From the NCBI GenBank assembly GCA_008017155.1, contig SSGX01000050.1, positions 1 to 46,775 on the forward strand: a DNA stretch of 46,775 nucleotides, given 5' to 3'. The notes beneath the pieces are model-generated. The model saw only the letters and a list, made by a program, of their open reading frames with translations, was not told the origin of the DNA and searched no databases. Every line of letters begins with the position of its first letter. Positions within the stretch are counted from its first letter, which is position 1. The stretch comes from Neisseriales bacterium (GTDB lineage: Bacteria; Pseudomonadota; Gammaproteobacteria; Burkholderiales; UBA11063). The position numbers and the translations under genes were made by a program. Below, one piece after another: positions 8,641 through 16,687 of the stretch.

Positions 8641-8678
8641 ACAAATAAAAATGCCACCGATATTATAAACGATGGCAT
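8641..8678 (-). terminator. Terminator of the Cys-rich lipoprotein operon
   Basis: On the minus strand ATGCCATCG pairs with CGGTGGCAT (one T-G wobble) around a 10-base AT loop, followed by TTTTATTT. A second, weaker palindrome with TAACGA/TCGTTA ends lies just before it at 8683-8731. Confidence 0.7.
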
Positions 8679-8736
8679 CAATTAACGACAATGATATTAG
8701 ATATTTATATTAATCATCATTACTATCGTTAGATGT

Positions 8737-10233
8737 TCATGAAACTGGCGATTTACACTGGATTGCCGACTCAACACAGTTACCTTCAGGGCACAGTATC
8801 GGTGTTCCTTTTGGGCAAACAGTAACTTTCGGACACTCATCCGAACTAGCGCGACAGGTATTATTCCAGCATTTATACGGACGATCTCCCGGGCAGGCTA
8901 ATGGACTACCACAATTATTAAAATTATCACTCCAGTTTCCAGTAGGACAAATAATATGTGAATTACCCCAGTTATTTGGTACTGCTGGACAATCGGCTTC
9001 AGATTTGGCACAAGTATTATCAAGACACTTAACAGGCATATCAGTAGGACAAATAGCAGCCTTAGGACATTGTGCCAAATCACTAGCACAGCTTATTTTT
9101 CCATTTATTGGTGGACATTCAACCTGATTACTTGAGCACCTACTCTTCTTAACAACGCCAGAACATGAAGGTTGGCAACTACCATCATTACACATTTCTG
9201 TACCAGTTGGACAGGTAGAATGCTCTGGACATAAACTAATATTTGCAACACAATCTCCTGCTGGACAACGAATAGGACTTGTAGTAGGACAGCTAGAACC
9301 AGAACTCTTATTACATAGAGATATGTTTGCTTCACAACGTCCATTAGGGCATAAAACATAGCCGGAACGACAAAGAGCTGGTGCTACACAATTTGCAACA
9401 TCGGCTACGCAAGCACCATTTGGACAAACCACTTTTCCTTCAGGACAAGTATTATCATTACATAAAGAAGGCGAAGGAACCCATGCACCATTTTTACATT
9501 GAGTCTCTTTATTTAGTATCATGGGATTAATAACTGGGCAATTTATAAGACTATTTGCACAGCTACCATCACCACATTTGACTTTACCAACTGGACATGA
9601 AGGGTTGTAATAGCTTGAATATGATTGTGAAGTTGAGCAATGTTCTGGGGTACAGACTCCTATATTCGAACCATCTAGCAGATAATTTACTTTTGTACTT
9701 ACGATCTGACTATAATCGGCAAATTTTTCGCCACCAAGCTGGGGATTAGTTAAACAAACGCTAACTGTCTTCGAAGACTCTAAAAACACATACGTAAATT
9801 TGAGTGATTTAACTTCATTTAATTCAGCTAAGCTACCTAAGCCACTATTCCCTTCGTAATACTGTACCAAATGATAATTGGATAGATCAGTCGGGACATA
9901 GCTACCCGAATTAAGAACTACACCTTTTTCTGAAGATATATTTAGCACCTTCTGAAGTTTGTCTGGTGAACACTCTGACTCAGTATAGAAACCAAGCTGA
10001 ATATGAGCAAGTGTTGCTGTAGCTGTCAAAGTGAGTGTATTTTGTTGGTAATCACCTTTTGGCGATGCATCTAGGGGATAATGATTAAATTCTGCGATAT
10101 AACTTTCGAGATTATCTAGTTGCTGGGTTGCTGGCTGTGCATTTGAACCACTTCCACTACAACCAGCGAGAAGAATAAAATTAATAAAAACTAAACTGGC
10201 AACCGTAAGGAAGTTTGTAAATTTGTTTTTCAT
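8737..10233 (-). CDS. Lipoprotein with tandem Cys-rich repeats
   Basis: I do not recognise the family by name. Residues 1-25 are a lipoprotein signal with a classic LLAGC lipobox (C25). Residues about 30-195 form a beta-rich domain that resembles those of neighbouring lipoproteins. From about 195 to the end come eight or more repeats of the form CP-6-C-2-(G/N)-x-C-6-C, for example CPEGKVVCPNGACVADVANC and CPAGDCVANISLC. Each repeat has four cysteines in regular spacing, so disulphide-bonded mini-modules in the periplasm or on the surface are likely. The spacing recalls eukaryotic LDL-receptor class A modules, but their acidic calcium motif is missing. The gene follows the glycine-zipper gene by 23 bases and probably shares its message. 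Function is unknown. Confidence 0.85.
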   Translation of the reverse strand: MKNKFTNFLTVASLVFINFILLAGCSGSGSNAQPATQQLDNLESYIAEFNHYPLDASPKGDYQQNTLTLTATATLAHIQLGFYTESECSPDKLQKVLNISSEKGVVLNSGSYVPTDLSNYHLVQYYEGNSGLGSLAELNEVKSLKFTYVFLESSKTVSVCLTNPQLGGEKFADYSQIVSTKVNYLLDGSNIGVCTPEHCSTSQSYSSYYNPSCPVGKVKCGDGSCANSLINCPVINPMILNKETQCKNGAWVPSPSLCNDNTCPEGKVVCPNGACVADVANCVAPALCRSGYVLCPNGRCEANISLCNKSSGSSCPTTSPIRCPAGDCVANISLCPEHSTCPTGTEMCNDGSCQPSCSGVVKKSRCSSNQVECPPINGKISCASDLAQCPKAAICPTDMPVKCLDNTCAKSEADCPAVPNNWGNSHIICPTGNWSDNFNNCGSPLACPGDRPYKCWNNTCRASSDECPKVTVCPKGTPILCPEGNCVESAIQCKSPVS

Positions 10234-10256
10234 GACAGTTGCCCTATAAATTGTAT

Positions 10257-11042
10257 TTAGTTTGTAGAAGCTGGCTTGGCTGCAATCGCTTGCTGAACCA
10301 TCGCCTGCTGCTCTTGCAATGTAACCTGATCAGCCTGCAACTGCTCAAGTTCAACCTTAGCGCCTAGCTGCGGTGCATGCTGAGTTGTCATTTGTAATAC
10401 CTGATCATCGCTACCCATATAGCTAACCTGATAACCAATCGGCACTTGAATCTGGCGATAAGCCGTTTCACATTCTGTGCTAGTACTATGATGTGCTACA
10501 TAATCCGGCTGGTGGCTTCGCTGTACAAGATCACCACCGACAGCACCAACAGCAGCGCCGACCCCGGCACCAACCCATGAATGAGTTATTAATCCACCAA
10601 CTGCAGCACCACCTACACCACCGATTACAGCACCTTCAGTACCATTTTTATGGTTACGCGAGTAACGAGTAGTTTCGACATCATCACATTTCTGGTATGG
10701 TTGCTGCGCAGATACAGAAGCAGGAGCAACATTAACTATACGCACTTTACCAGCATTACTTATCATTGAGCCAATACCAGCAGCAATAGCTAAAGCGCCG
10801 ACAACACCTAAACCGATTAAAATTTTCTTTTTATCATGTAAAAACGAACCAGCAGGGACCGAAGAATAACCTCGATCATCATATACCTCTCGCTCTACTC
10901 GTCTATTTTTTCTTGGTTCTGCTATATAATCATCGTCGCGCTCTTCCACCTCACGACGACGTACAGGTGGATTATTATCTCGTGCCCGTGCTGAATATTT
11001 ATTTGGTTGTTGCCTATATGTAGTTTTATTATCGCGTTCCAT
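10257..11042 (-). CDS. Membrane protein with a glycine-zipper domain
   Basis: The start at 11042 is the first ATG; GAGGG lies about 6 bases upstream, which argues against a TTG 12 bases earlier. The 261 residues comprise a very charged N-terminal segment (about 1-65, rich in Arg, Asp and Tyr), one membrane helix (near 72-93, KKILIGLGVVGALAIAAGIG), a linker, and a glycine-zipper 2TM region (GAVIGGVGGAAVGGLITH then GAGVGAAVGAVGGDLV, about 135-165). A C-terminal part with a coiled-coil-like Gln-rich tail follows. This is the architecture of the glycine-zipper 2TM (Rick-17kDa-like) envelope proteins, although the N-terminus is cytoplasmic rather than lipidated. It probably leads an operon with the Cys-rich lipoprotein. 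The exact role is unknown. Confidence 0.8.
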   Translation of the reverse strand: MERDNKTTYRQQPNKYSARARDNNPPVRRREVEERDDDYIAEPRKNRRVEREVYDDRGYSSVPAGSFLHDKKKILIGLGVVGALAIAAGIGSMISNAGKVRIVNVAPASVSAQQPYQKCDDVETTRYSRNHKNGTEGAVIGGVGGAAVGGLITHSWVGAGVGAAVGAVGGDLVQRSHQPDYVAHHSTSTECETAYRQIQVPIGYQVSYMGSDDQVLQMTTQHAPQLGAKVELEQLQADQVTLQEQQAMVQQAIAAKPASTN

Positions 11043-11057
11043 TTTAGCCCTCAAACA

Positions 11058-11078
11058 ATGTGTCTATTTACGACACAT
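11058..11078. promoter_or_regulatory. Inverted repeat in the leader of the glycine-zipper gene
   Basis: A perfect 7-bp inverted repeat, ATGTGTC-7 bases-GACACAT, lies 16-36 bases before the start codon, just ahead of the ribosome binding site. It could be an operator or a leader hairpin that tunes translation. Confidence 0.45.
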
Positions 11079-11405
11079 CTGTTCTTATTAGTTACTTAAT
11101 TTATTGTTATTTTTATGATTAGATTCTCATTGTGGCTCATTAAAATCTAGGAATGTATTGAAATTAATGAATATATAACATAGATAAGAATAATCTTATA
11201 TTAATATTTTAGCATAATAAAGAGAATCATACAAGGCAGATCGAGAAGTTAATTATTATAAAAACTTATCCCCAGATTTTGTTAATAACTTCGGGATAAT
11301 CATTTGAATAACTAACAACTACACTAGATAAAAGTTGTGCATAATCACTTGAATGATAATCCAAATTTCAGTTACTAACAGGATGTGAATAAGTAATCTG
11401 ATGTT
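11079..11405. other. Gene-free AT-rich region with DnaA-box-like 9-mers
   Basis: No coding frame is supported. Two 9-mers match the consensus TTWTNCACA when read on the minus strand (11336-11344 and 11384-11392), and one is a near match on the plus strand (TTATCCCCA, 11266-11274). A separate imperfect direct repeat ATAATCAyTTGAATrA occurs at about 11296 and 11341. The region also has to hold the promoter of the minus-strand genes to its left. No dnaA, dnaN or other origin gene is nearby. Confidence 0.4.
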
Positions 11406-11954
11406 TTAAGATATATTCTTAGCTTTGCGAGTTCTTACCTTTACAATCTTATCATCAGGATTTGAGTCCCTAGCGTCGATAGTTTCAGAAATAACTTCGA
11501 TTTGAGGTTCGACTACTACTTTTTTAACTTGCTTAGTACGTACTTGTATTTTCTTTTTTGTAACTTCGCTAGGGTTTCTTAGTGTTTCAGCTTTGCTAAT
11601 TGCTGACTTCATTGTAACTAAGAGAGCATCAAGACTTTTTTTGAGTTCTCGGTTTTCCTTTTCGAGCAGTTTACTTTGCTCCTGCAATGCTTGATATTCT
11701 TCTTTGGTATAAGTATCCGGAATTTTTAGATCTTTAACGTTATCGGCACATAATTCAACATCATCAATATCAAACTCGGTATCATAATCACTACCGATGA
11801 TTACCAATGATGAGCGGGACTTGGTACTAAGCTTATTGACAGTAAGTGACATAAACCTTGAATTTTCCACGCCTTCTTTTATAGTCATTTTTTCTGGTGA
11901 GGTTTTGCGATTACAGCTAAATGTAACTTTGACCTGATATTTTTGGCTTTTCAT
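11406..11954 (-). CDS. Hypothetical protein with coiled coil and basic tail
   Basis: I do not recognise this 182-residue protein. Residues 1-80 look like a small mixed alpha/beta domain. Residues 82-118 (KEEYQALQEQSKLLEKENRE and following) form a clear coiled coil. The tail from about 130 is very Lys/Arg/Val-rich (KKKIQVRTKQVKKVVV) and ends with KVRTRKAKNIS. There is no signal peptide or membrane helix, so a cytoplasmic protein that binds nucleic acid or another partner through its basic tail is possible, but that is a guess. AGGA lies 6-7 bases before the ATG. It is separated from the upstream lipoprotein gene by a hairpin and is probably monocistronic. Confidence 0.7.
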   Translation of the reverse strand: MKSQKYQVKVTFSCNRKTSPEKMTIKEGVENSRFMSLTVNKLSTKSRSSLVIIGSDYDTEFDIDDVELCADNVKDLKIPDTYTKEEYQALQEQSKLLEKENRELKKSLDALLVTMKSAISKAETLRNPSEVTKKKIQVRTKQVKKVVVEPQIEVISETIDARDSNPDDKIVKVRTRKAKNIS

Positions 11955-12021
11955 ATCTATCCTAATGTGTTAGTATTATAAAACAATATTCTACACAAGT
12001 TTAAAAACGCAAGGCATTATA

Positions 12022-12058
12022 AAAGTAAAAAGGGTACATCAAACTACTGATATACCCT
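12022..12058 (-). terminator. Probable terminator of the 907-residue lipoprotein gene
   Basis: On the minus strand AGGGTA pairs with TACCCT around a 16-base spacer and is followed by TTTTTACTTTT. The stem is only 6 bp, but the position (24 bases after the stop) and T tract fit. Confidence 0.55.
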
Positions 12059-12082
12059 AAATAAGAGCTGAGATAAAATAGC

Positions 12083-14806
12083 CTATTGAGTTGGACTCGT
12101 TAGAGTAACTACCGCGTAACTTGTATTCATAGCTACAATCTGACCATTCGTATCAATGCTAAAGAATACATGTAACGGAATCGTCTGACCTGGTGCAGGA
12201 ATTCCTGAGATCAAAGTAAAATCATTCGTAATAGTATAACTACTATTGCTTATTGCTAAGTTTGGACATGATATTGCCGCAATACTACTCTCTATCGTAC
12301 CTTGACAATACTGAAAATCAATAACCTCAGTTGCAAAATAGTTCTCCATCATCGTAGAAAGCGAAACCGAAGAATAAGAGCCAGAACCACTCCAACTTAG
12401 TTGTTGGGTAATGCGAACTGGTCCAATAGTTTGTAATTGAGTCGCAGTATTGGTGACTACAGCCTGATTACTTTGAGCATAAATTGTCTGACCAATATTA
12501 TTTATGCCGATAGACGGTGTAGTAGTCAGATAGTTACCAGTCCCAATATCGATCACGAAGCTTGGCACTCCTAAATTTTCAGTTAAGCTAGCTGTAGCAG
12601 TCGCAGCAACAATATTTGTAAGATTATTTGTATAAATAACATCACATAATCCACCAGAAGGAAGCGATACAGAACTACTTACAGAGCTTGCACAAGCTGG
12701 ATTACCACCACCAGTATATGACCTAACCCACGCCACACTGGAAACATTATCTTGGATACCTTTAATCGCAATTGATGTTCCTGTATTATTCTGATAAGTG
12801 ATCTTATAAGATTGCCCTGTAGTATTACCATTAAAAATGTAAGGCGAAGAAGTAGAACCATTACCTGAATTGCTACCAGTTGCGACAAAAGCTGTAACAG
12901 TGAGCTGTGGAGCATTCAGCGTATAATAAACAGGAGCATAGACACCATAAGTTCCTGCGGGTTCTGTCGGACTACCATAAGAAAGGTTAAGACTAGAACT
13001 AGCTTGTCCCTGAGTAGTACTTTCGGTTGGACCTAATGTAAGACCAATAGTACAAGATCCACCATTGCTTTCAACTGTCCCTCCATTGCTACATGTACCT
13101 TGTGATGTTTGTAAAAAAGGTTGAGTAGGAGATAAACTGATAGATAAATTAGTTGCACTACCGCTACCTTTATTAGTAATGGTAACTATGGTAGTAGATT
13201 CTGATGTGTTATTCGCATAAGTAACAAGAGGGTTAATTGTCCCAATAATTAAATTAGGTTCACCCGCAGTTACAGTATAAGGAAGTACATAAAGACGCAT
13301 ATATGTATTGCTACTACTCACACTATTGGCGTAAGTGGCATTAAACTGTATAAGAAAATTACCACTCCCGGTAGAGTTATCGGTAGCAACAACCTTAAAG
13401 CCACAGCTACTACCTATATTTAGCGTCATATTAGCAGAACAAGCAGGTACACCAGTTGCAGTATATGCAATCTGTGCGCTAGCTGATCCTGACATCGTGC
13501 TTATACTTAAGGGATTAGCAGAAAGTACGAGCGGATAACCACCGATATTTGTGACTGTAACAGTAATACTTTCACTTCCTGCATTCTGATCAATATTTAG
13601 TGTCCCACTTGGAGTAAATGATACCAAAGCGCCACCCATACTGTTATACCAGTAAACAGGAGTGGTAATAGAGTTTGAACTATAGCTTACTTGAATACTA
13701 CCACTGCTAATTCCCGAATCAGGATTATAATTTGATGGTACCTGAAAAAATACAATACATCCATCACCCGGATTTAGGGATAAGCCAGTAGTACAGGCAT
13801 CAGCTTGACCAGTAACTAAAGTCAAACCACCACTAGGAGTGATTGAGCTAAGTGAAGCGTTCTGATTCCCTGAATTTAGAATATAGTAACTACCAATATT
13901 TGACTCGGCAGTATTAAGAGCTGGTGGGATAGAGCTAGTCAAAAGCGGACCGTTAATATAACCAGATACACTAATCCCAGCAGTACTAACATAGTTAGTA
14001 GCTGCTTTTGCAGTATTTTTTGCTGAACTACTACTTGAGATATCAGAAGAATTTAGCGTTAGTGAAGTTGAATAAGGTAAATTTGCTTGCGGTACCTCAA
14101 CTTCCATAGCCTGAACGTAGCCGGAAGGAACTACATTACCGGTTATATTATTTTGGGTAATATTTAAAAAACTATCCGATGATTTTAAGGAATCCACGAA
14201 GTAAGATTGACTTTCACCGCTGCCATAAACATATACCGTCGTATAGACCTTGGAAAAATTAGAATATACTGTTGGAATCTGAGAAAAAACAACGCCTTTA
14301 TTTTCTTTATTATTTACAACAGACATATTAATAATCTGTGAGTTTTTATATTGCTTACCTTGATATGAGTATTCTAGCGTCACAAAAGCTGATGCATCAG
14401 GCGATGAAGCATTTAAGATAGGCGTATTAACAACTAATGGACAGCTACTATTTGCTGCTATTTCTCTACATTGTGCTGCTGAAGTGGGATCAATAAAAGT
14501 ATCAAGAGCTGCTTTTAGTGATTTTGGTTTTGATATCTGTTTCATAGTAGATGATGAAACTGCATCTGTCTCGCTATTGTAATTAATACCACTAATTTTA
14601 TGACTACCATAGTTATGAACAAATACTATCGTTTTCGTTGAAACGTTTGGAAAAACTGGTATTGTAGCGGCATTATCAAAAGTTACTGATATATCACTAA
14701 CGGGTGCTGGCGGTGTTACAGATGAAGCAGAACCACCGCTACTACAAGATATCAAACCTATTGCTGCACCACAGAGCAATATGAGTTTTTGTAAACTTGA
14801 ATTCAT
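12083..14806 (-). CDS. Large surface lipoprotein with repeated Ig-like (anchor-D/ASH-type) modules
   Basis: The ATG at 14806 is chosen because GGAGGT lies 7 bases upstream; a TTG 15 bases earlier overlaps that site. The 907 residues begin with a lipoprotein signal, lipobox GLISC with C21. The rest is Ser/Thr/Asn-rich beta repeats of about 100-130 residues. Each has the pattern I know from choice-of-anchor D/ASH-type domains: a short strand with NxG (VTNIGGYPLVLSA, ITNKGSGSATNLSISLSP) followed by C.....G.C.......P (CSNGGTVESNGGSCTIGLTL, GSSCGFKVVATDNSTGSGNF). At least four modules can be counted. It should be exported and anchored to a membrane, probably surface exposed, with adhesion or matrix binding as possible roles. 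It is monocistronic with a distinctive promoter. Confidence 0.85.
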   Translation of the reverse strand: MNSSLQKLILLCGAAIGLISCSSGGSASSVTPPAPVSDISVTFDNAATIPVFPNVSTKTIVFVHNYGSHKISGINYNSETDAVSSSTMKQISKPKSLKAALDTFIDPTSAAQCREIAANSSCPLVVNTPILNASSPDASAFVTLEYSYQGKQYKNSQIINMSVVNNKENKGVVFSQIPTVYSNFSKVYTTVYVYGSGESQSYFVDSLKSSDSFLNITQNNITGNVVPSGYVQAMEVEVPQANLPYSTSLTLNSSDISSSSSAKNTAKAATNYVSTAGISVSGYINGPLLTSSIPPALNTAESNIGSYYILNSGNQNASLSSITPSGGLTLVTGQADACTTGLSLNPGDGCIVFFQVPSNYNPDSGISSGSIQVSYSSNSITTPVYWYNSMGGALVSFTPSGTLNIDQNAGSESITVTVTNIGGYPLVLSANPLSISTMSGSASAQIAYTATGVPACSANMTLNIGSSCGFKVVATDNSTGSGNFLIQFNATYANSVSSSNTYMRLYVLPYTVTAGEPNLIIGTINPLVTYANNTSESTTIVTITNKGSGSATNLSISLSPTQPFLQTSQGTCSNGGTVESNGGSCTIGLTLGPTESTTQGQASSSLNLSYGSPTEPAGTYGVYAPVYYTLNAPQLTVTAFVATGSNSGNGSTSSPYIFNGNTTGQSYKITYQNNTGTSIAIKGIQDNVSSVAWVRSYTGGGNPACASSVSSSVSLPSGGLCDVIYTNNLTNIVAATATASLTENLGVPSFVIDIGTGNYLTTTPSIGINNIGQTIYAQSNQAVVTNTATQLQTIGPVRITQQLSWSGSGSYSSVSLSTMMENYFATEVIDFQYCQGTIESSIAAISCPNLAISNSSYTITNDFTLISGIPAPGQTIPLHVFFSIDTNGQIVAMNTSYAVVTLTSPTQ

Positions 14807-14848
14807 AAGAATGACCTCCAATAAGACTTTAAATAAATCACAAATTTG

Positions 14849-14914
14849 ATTATAGCAATATTAATTCGGCACTAAGCTACCCATATTTGCAAACCCAATT
14901 CCCATTTTTGCAAA
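14849..14914 (-). promoter_or_regulatory. Extended -10 promoter with two direct-repeat sites 21 bp apart
   Basis: On the minus strand TGCTATAAT (14857-14849) is a perfect extended -10 element with no recognisable -35. Upstream lie two copies of TTTGCAAAWATGGG, at 14914-14901 and 14893-14880. They are 21 bp apart, two helical turns, and centred near -66 and -45 from a start estimated at about 14842. This is the geometry of an activator-dependent promoter. The protein that binds is unknown. Confidence 0.55.
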
Positions 14915-15283
14915 ATCTATAATTAAGCAAAATTCCGCCCTCTTCTATCTCGAGTAGCACCCTTCCTTATAAAACCAACATCAAATTAATATCAAATAAA
15001 TTCAGTATATTAATAAAACAAAAAGAATCTCATTGGGCTAAAAAAATAGATAGCATAAACAAACTACTAAATTAGCGATATATTGAATAGTAAAGAAACT
15101 GACGTATTAAAATTGTAGCGATTAATCTACAGAGGAGAAGCAAACAGAGTCGTTATAAATTCTCTGGATATCTAGTCTAATTAGAGAGTAAACCATAAGA
15201 CATTAGTTACTTTATTTAATTAATAATCAGCTTCTTTTAATGATGATACAATTACAACTAAATATAACACCAGTATAGTAATT
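14915..15283. other. Gene-free AT-rich region ahead of the glycan operon
   Basis: I find no supported coding frame or strong hairpin here. The right half should hold the promoter of the plus-strand operon that starts at 15284. TATAGT at 15272-15277 and TATAAC at 15261-15266 are weak -10 candidates only. Confidence 0.4.
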
Positions 15284-15625
15284 ATGGAATTGGCACAAAT
15301 AATCAACCTTGGCGAAGGCTACCATCAGGAATTTAAAGAATCAATTGATAAATCATTGGTTCATGAAATTTGTGCGTTTGCCAATGCTGCTGGCGGTGTG
15401 ATATTTATCGGTGTCACCGATAAAAATGAAATTGCTACAGCTAAGAGAACAAAGATAATTCTAGAACTTATTGCAAATAACCCTAATATATCAACAAGCG
15501 AATTAGCTATCAAATTAGAGGTATCAAAAAGGACTATTCTTCGCGATATAAATACCTTAAAACAACAAAATAAGCTAGAACGAATAGGGAAAGAAAAAAC
15601 TGGGTATTGGAAAATAAATGATTAA
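15284..15625 (+). CDS. Shrunken AlbA_2 (Schlafen-type) / winged-helix protein
   Basis: The first 50 residues (GEGYHQEFKESIDKSL, then EICAFANAAGGVIFIGVTD) are the start of an AlbA_2 domain, also annotated as the divergent AAA-4 or RecG-like ATP-binding domain. Residues 55-113 are a helix-turn-helix (ELIANNPNISTSELAIKLEV, then KRTILRDINTLKQ) followed by a winged-helix end (LERIGKEKTGYWKIND). Normal members run to 400-500 residues with the rest of AlbA_2 and a C-terminal ATPase-like region between these two parts. Here about 300 residues are missing, yet the frame is intact across the junction near residue 52. It overlaps the next gene by 8 bases. It may be a deletion derivative that still binds DNA, or a pseudogene whose frame happens to be open. 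Confidence 0.65.
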   Translation: MELAQIINLGEGYHQEFKESIDKSLVHEICAFANAAGGVIFIGVTDKNEIATAKRTKIILELIANNPNISTSELAIKLEVSKRTILRDINTLKQQNKLERIGKEKTGYWKIND

Positions 15626-16685
15626 AAAAATACTACATTTATGTAGTTCATCGCCAATAACTAAATCCTACATAGAATTTATCAACAAAAACTTTGGGAG
15701 CGAAAACCATTTTTTTGTTATTTTTGCAACATCGTTTGCTTACGAATATCCTAACAATTGCCTAGTAATGACTAGAGAAGATGCAAAATTTAACTATCTA
15801 AAAGTACTGTTAATGTCAAATAGAGCAAGCAAAATAATCTTGCATGGTTTTTTTTACAATCGCTTCATTACTCGCCTACTAACAATCTCACCATGGAATA
15901 TTAAGAAGTGCTATTGGGTAATTTGGGGAGCTGATTTATATGATGACATTGAGCAGGTAGGATATACAAAAACTTTAAAATACAAGCAATTTTACTTTTT
16001 AAAAAAATGGATTATAAAAAGAATTCCCTATTTTGCAACATATCTAGAGTATGATTATCAATTAACAATAAAGCATTACAATTCAAAAGCAAAATTGATA
16101 GATTGCATTATGTACCCCAGTAATGTGTTTACACCCTTAGATCAAGATATAAAACCAAAAGTATCTAGTAATAAAGAGCTTAAAATTCTTCTAGGTAATT
16201 CAGCATCAGAAGCGAATAACCATGAAGAAATAATTCTTTTGTTAGCTAATATTCAAACTAGAGCCAAATTTACGGTATATTGCCCTTTATCGTATGGAAG
16301 TATGGAACATGCAAGAAAAATAAAAGATTTAGGCAGAAAAATGCTTGGTGAGAGGTTTAACCCCATTGAAAATTTTATGCAAATTGATGAATATAAAAGC
16401 TTTCTACAATCAATAGATATTGCAATATTTAATCATAAACGGCAAGAGGCTATGGGTAATATAATAAATTTATTAGGAATGGGTAAAAAAATCTACATTT
16501 CCACTATGAATTACTCCTTATGGAACTTATGTAGGAAGCTAAAGCTTAATATTTATGACTTACATGAATTAGGTCATACCTTAACCAACTTAAACTCTTC
16601 TTATTTAGAGTCTAACACGCAGATAATTTCTTCATTTTTTAACTATAATACCCTTCTTTCTCAACATTCGTTCTTAAGGCAATAA
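15618..16685 (+). CDS. wecF: Fuc4NAc-type glycosyltransferase (WecF-like, GT56)
   Basis: WecF transfers 4-acetamido-4,6-dideoxygalactose from its dTDP form to the lipid-linked sugar of enterobacterial common antigen, at the cytoplasmic face of the inner membrane. The 355 residues match WecF length (359). Shared motifs are the histidine-containing ILHGFFYNRF (residues 74-83), WVIWGADLY (100-108), LLGNSASEANNHEE (191-204) and FNHKRQEAMGNIINLLGMGK in the acceptor/donor region. It lies one gene upstream of a strongly matching WecE, which supplies the matching sugar. The two together make the assignment stronger than either alone. The acceptor in this organism may differ from that of E. coli, because wecB, wecC and wecG are not in the window. 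The symbol is by homology. Confidence 0.8.
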   Translation: MIKKILHLCSSSPITKSYIEFINKNFGSENHFFVIFATSFAYEYPNNCLVMTREDAKFNYLKVLLMSNRASKIILHGFFYNRFITRLLTISPWNIKKCYWVIWGADLYDDIEQVGYTKTLKYKQFYFLKKWIIKRIPYFATYLEYDYQLTIKHYNSKAKLIDCIMYPSNVFTPLDQDIKPKVSSNKELKILLGNSASEANNHEEIILLLANIQTRAKFTVYCPLSYGSMEHARKIKDLGRKMLGERFNPIENFMQIDEYKSFLQSIDIAIFNHKRQEAMGNIINLLGMGKKIYISTMNYSLWNLCRKLKLNIYDLHELGHTLTNLNSSYLESNTQIISSFFNYNTLLSQHSFLRQ

Positions 16686-16687
16686 CA

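Noticed and set aside
9105-9359. Long overlapping frames inside the Cys-rich lipoprotein gene
   Set aside because: They are a by-product of the regular repeats; the lipoprotein frame has a start signal, signal peptide and repeat periodicity.
8737-10233. Regular spacing considered as a DNA repeat array or CRISPR
   Set aside because: The periodicity is at protein level with diverged DNA; there are no near-identical repeats with unique spacers, and none is seen elsewhere in the window.
11266-11392. Reading the DnaA-box cluster as the chromosomal origin
   Set aside because: No dnaA, dnaN, gidA or parAB genes are near and only two boxes match fully; kept only as a low-interest observation.
12679-13538. 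Secondary open frames inside the 907-residue lipoprotein gene
   Set aside because: Low-complexity repeats keep other frames open; no start signals or protein features support them.
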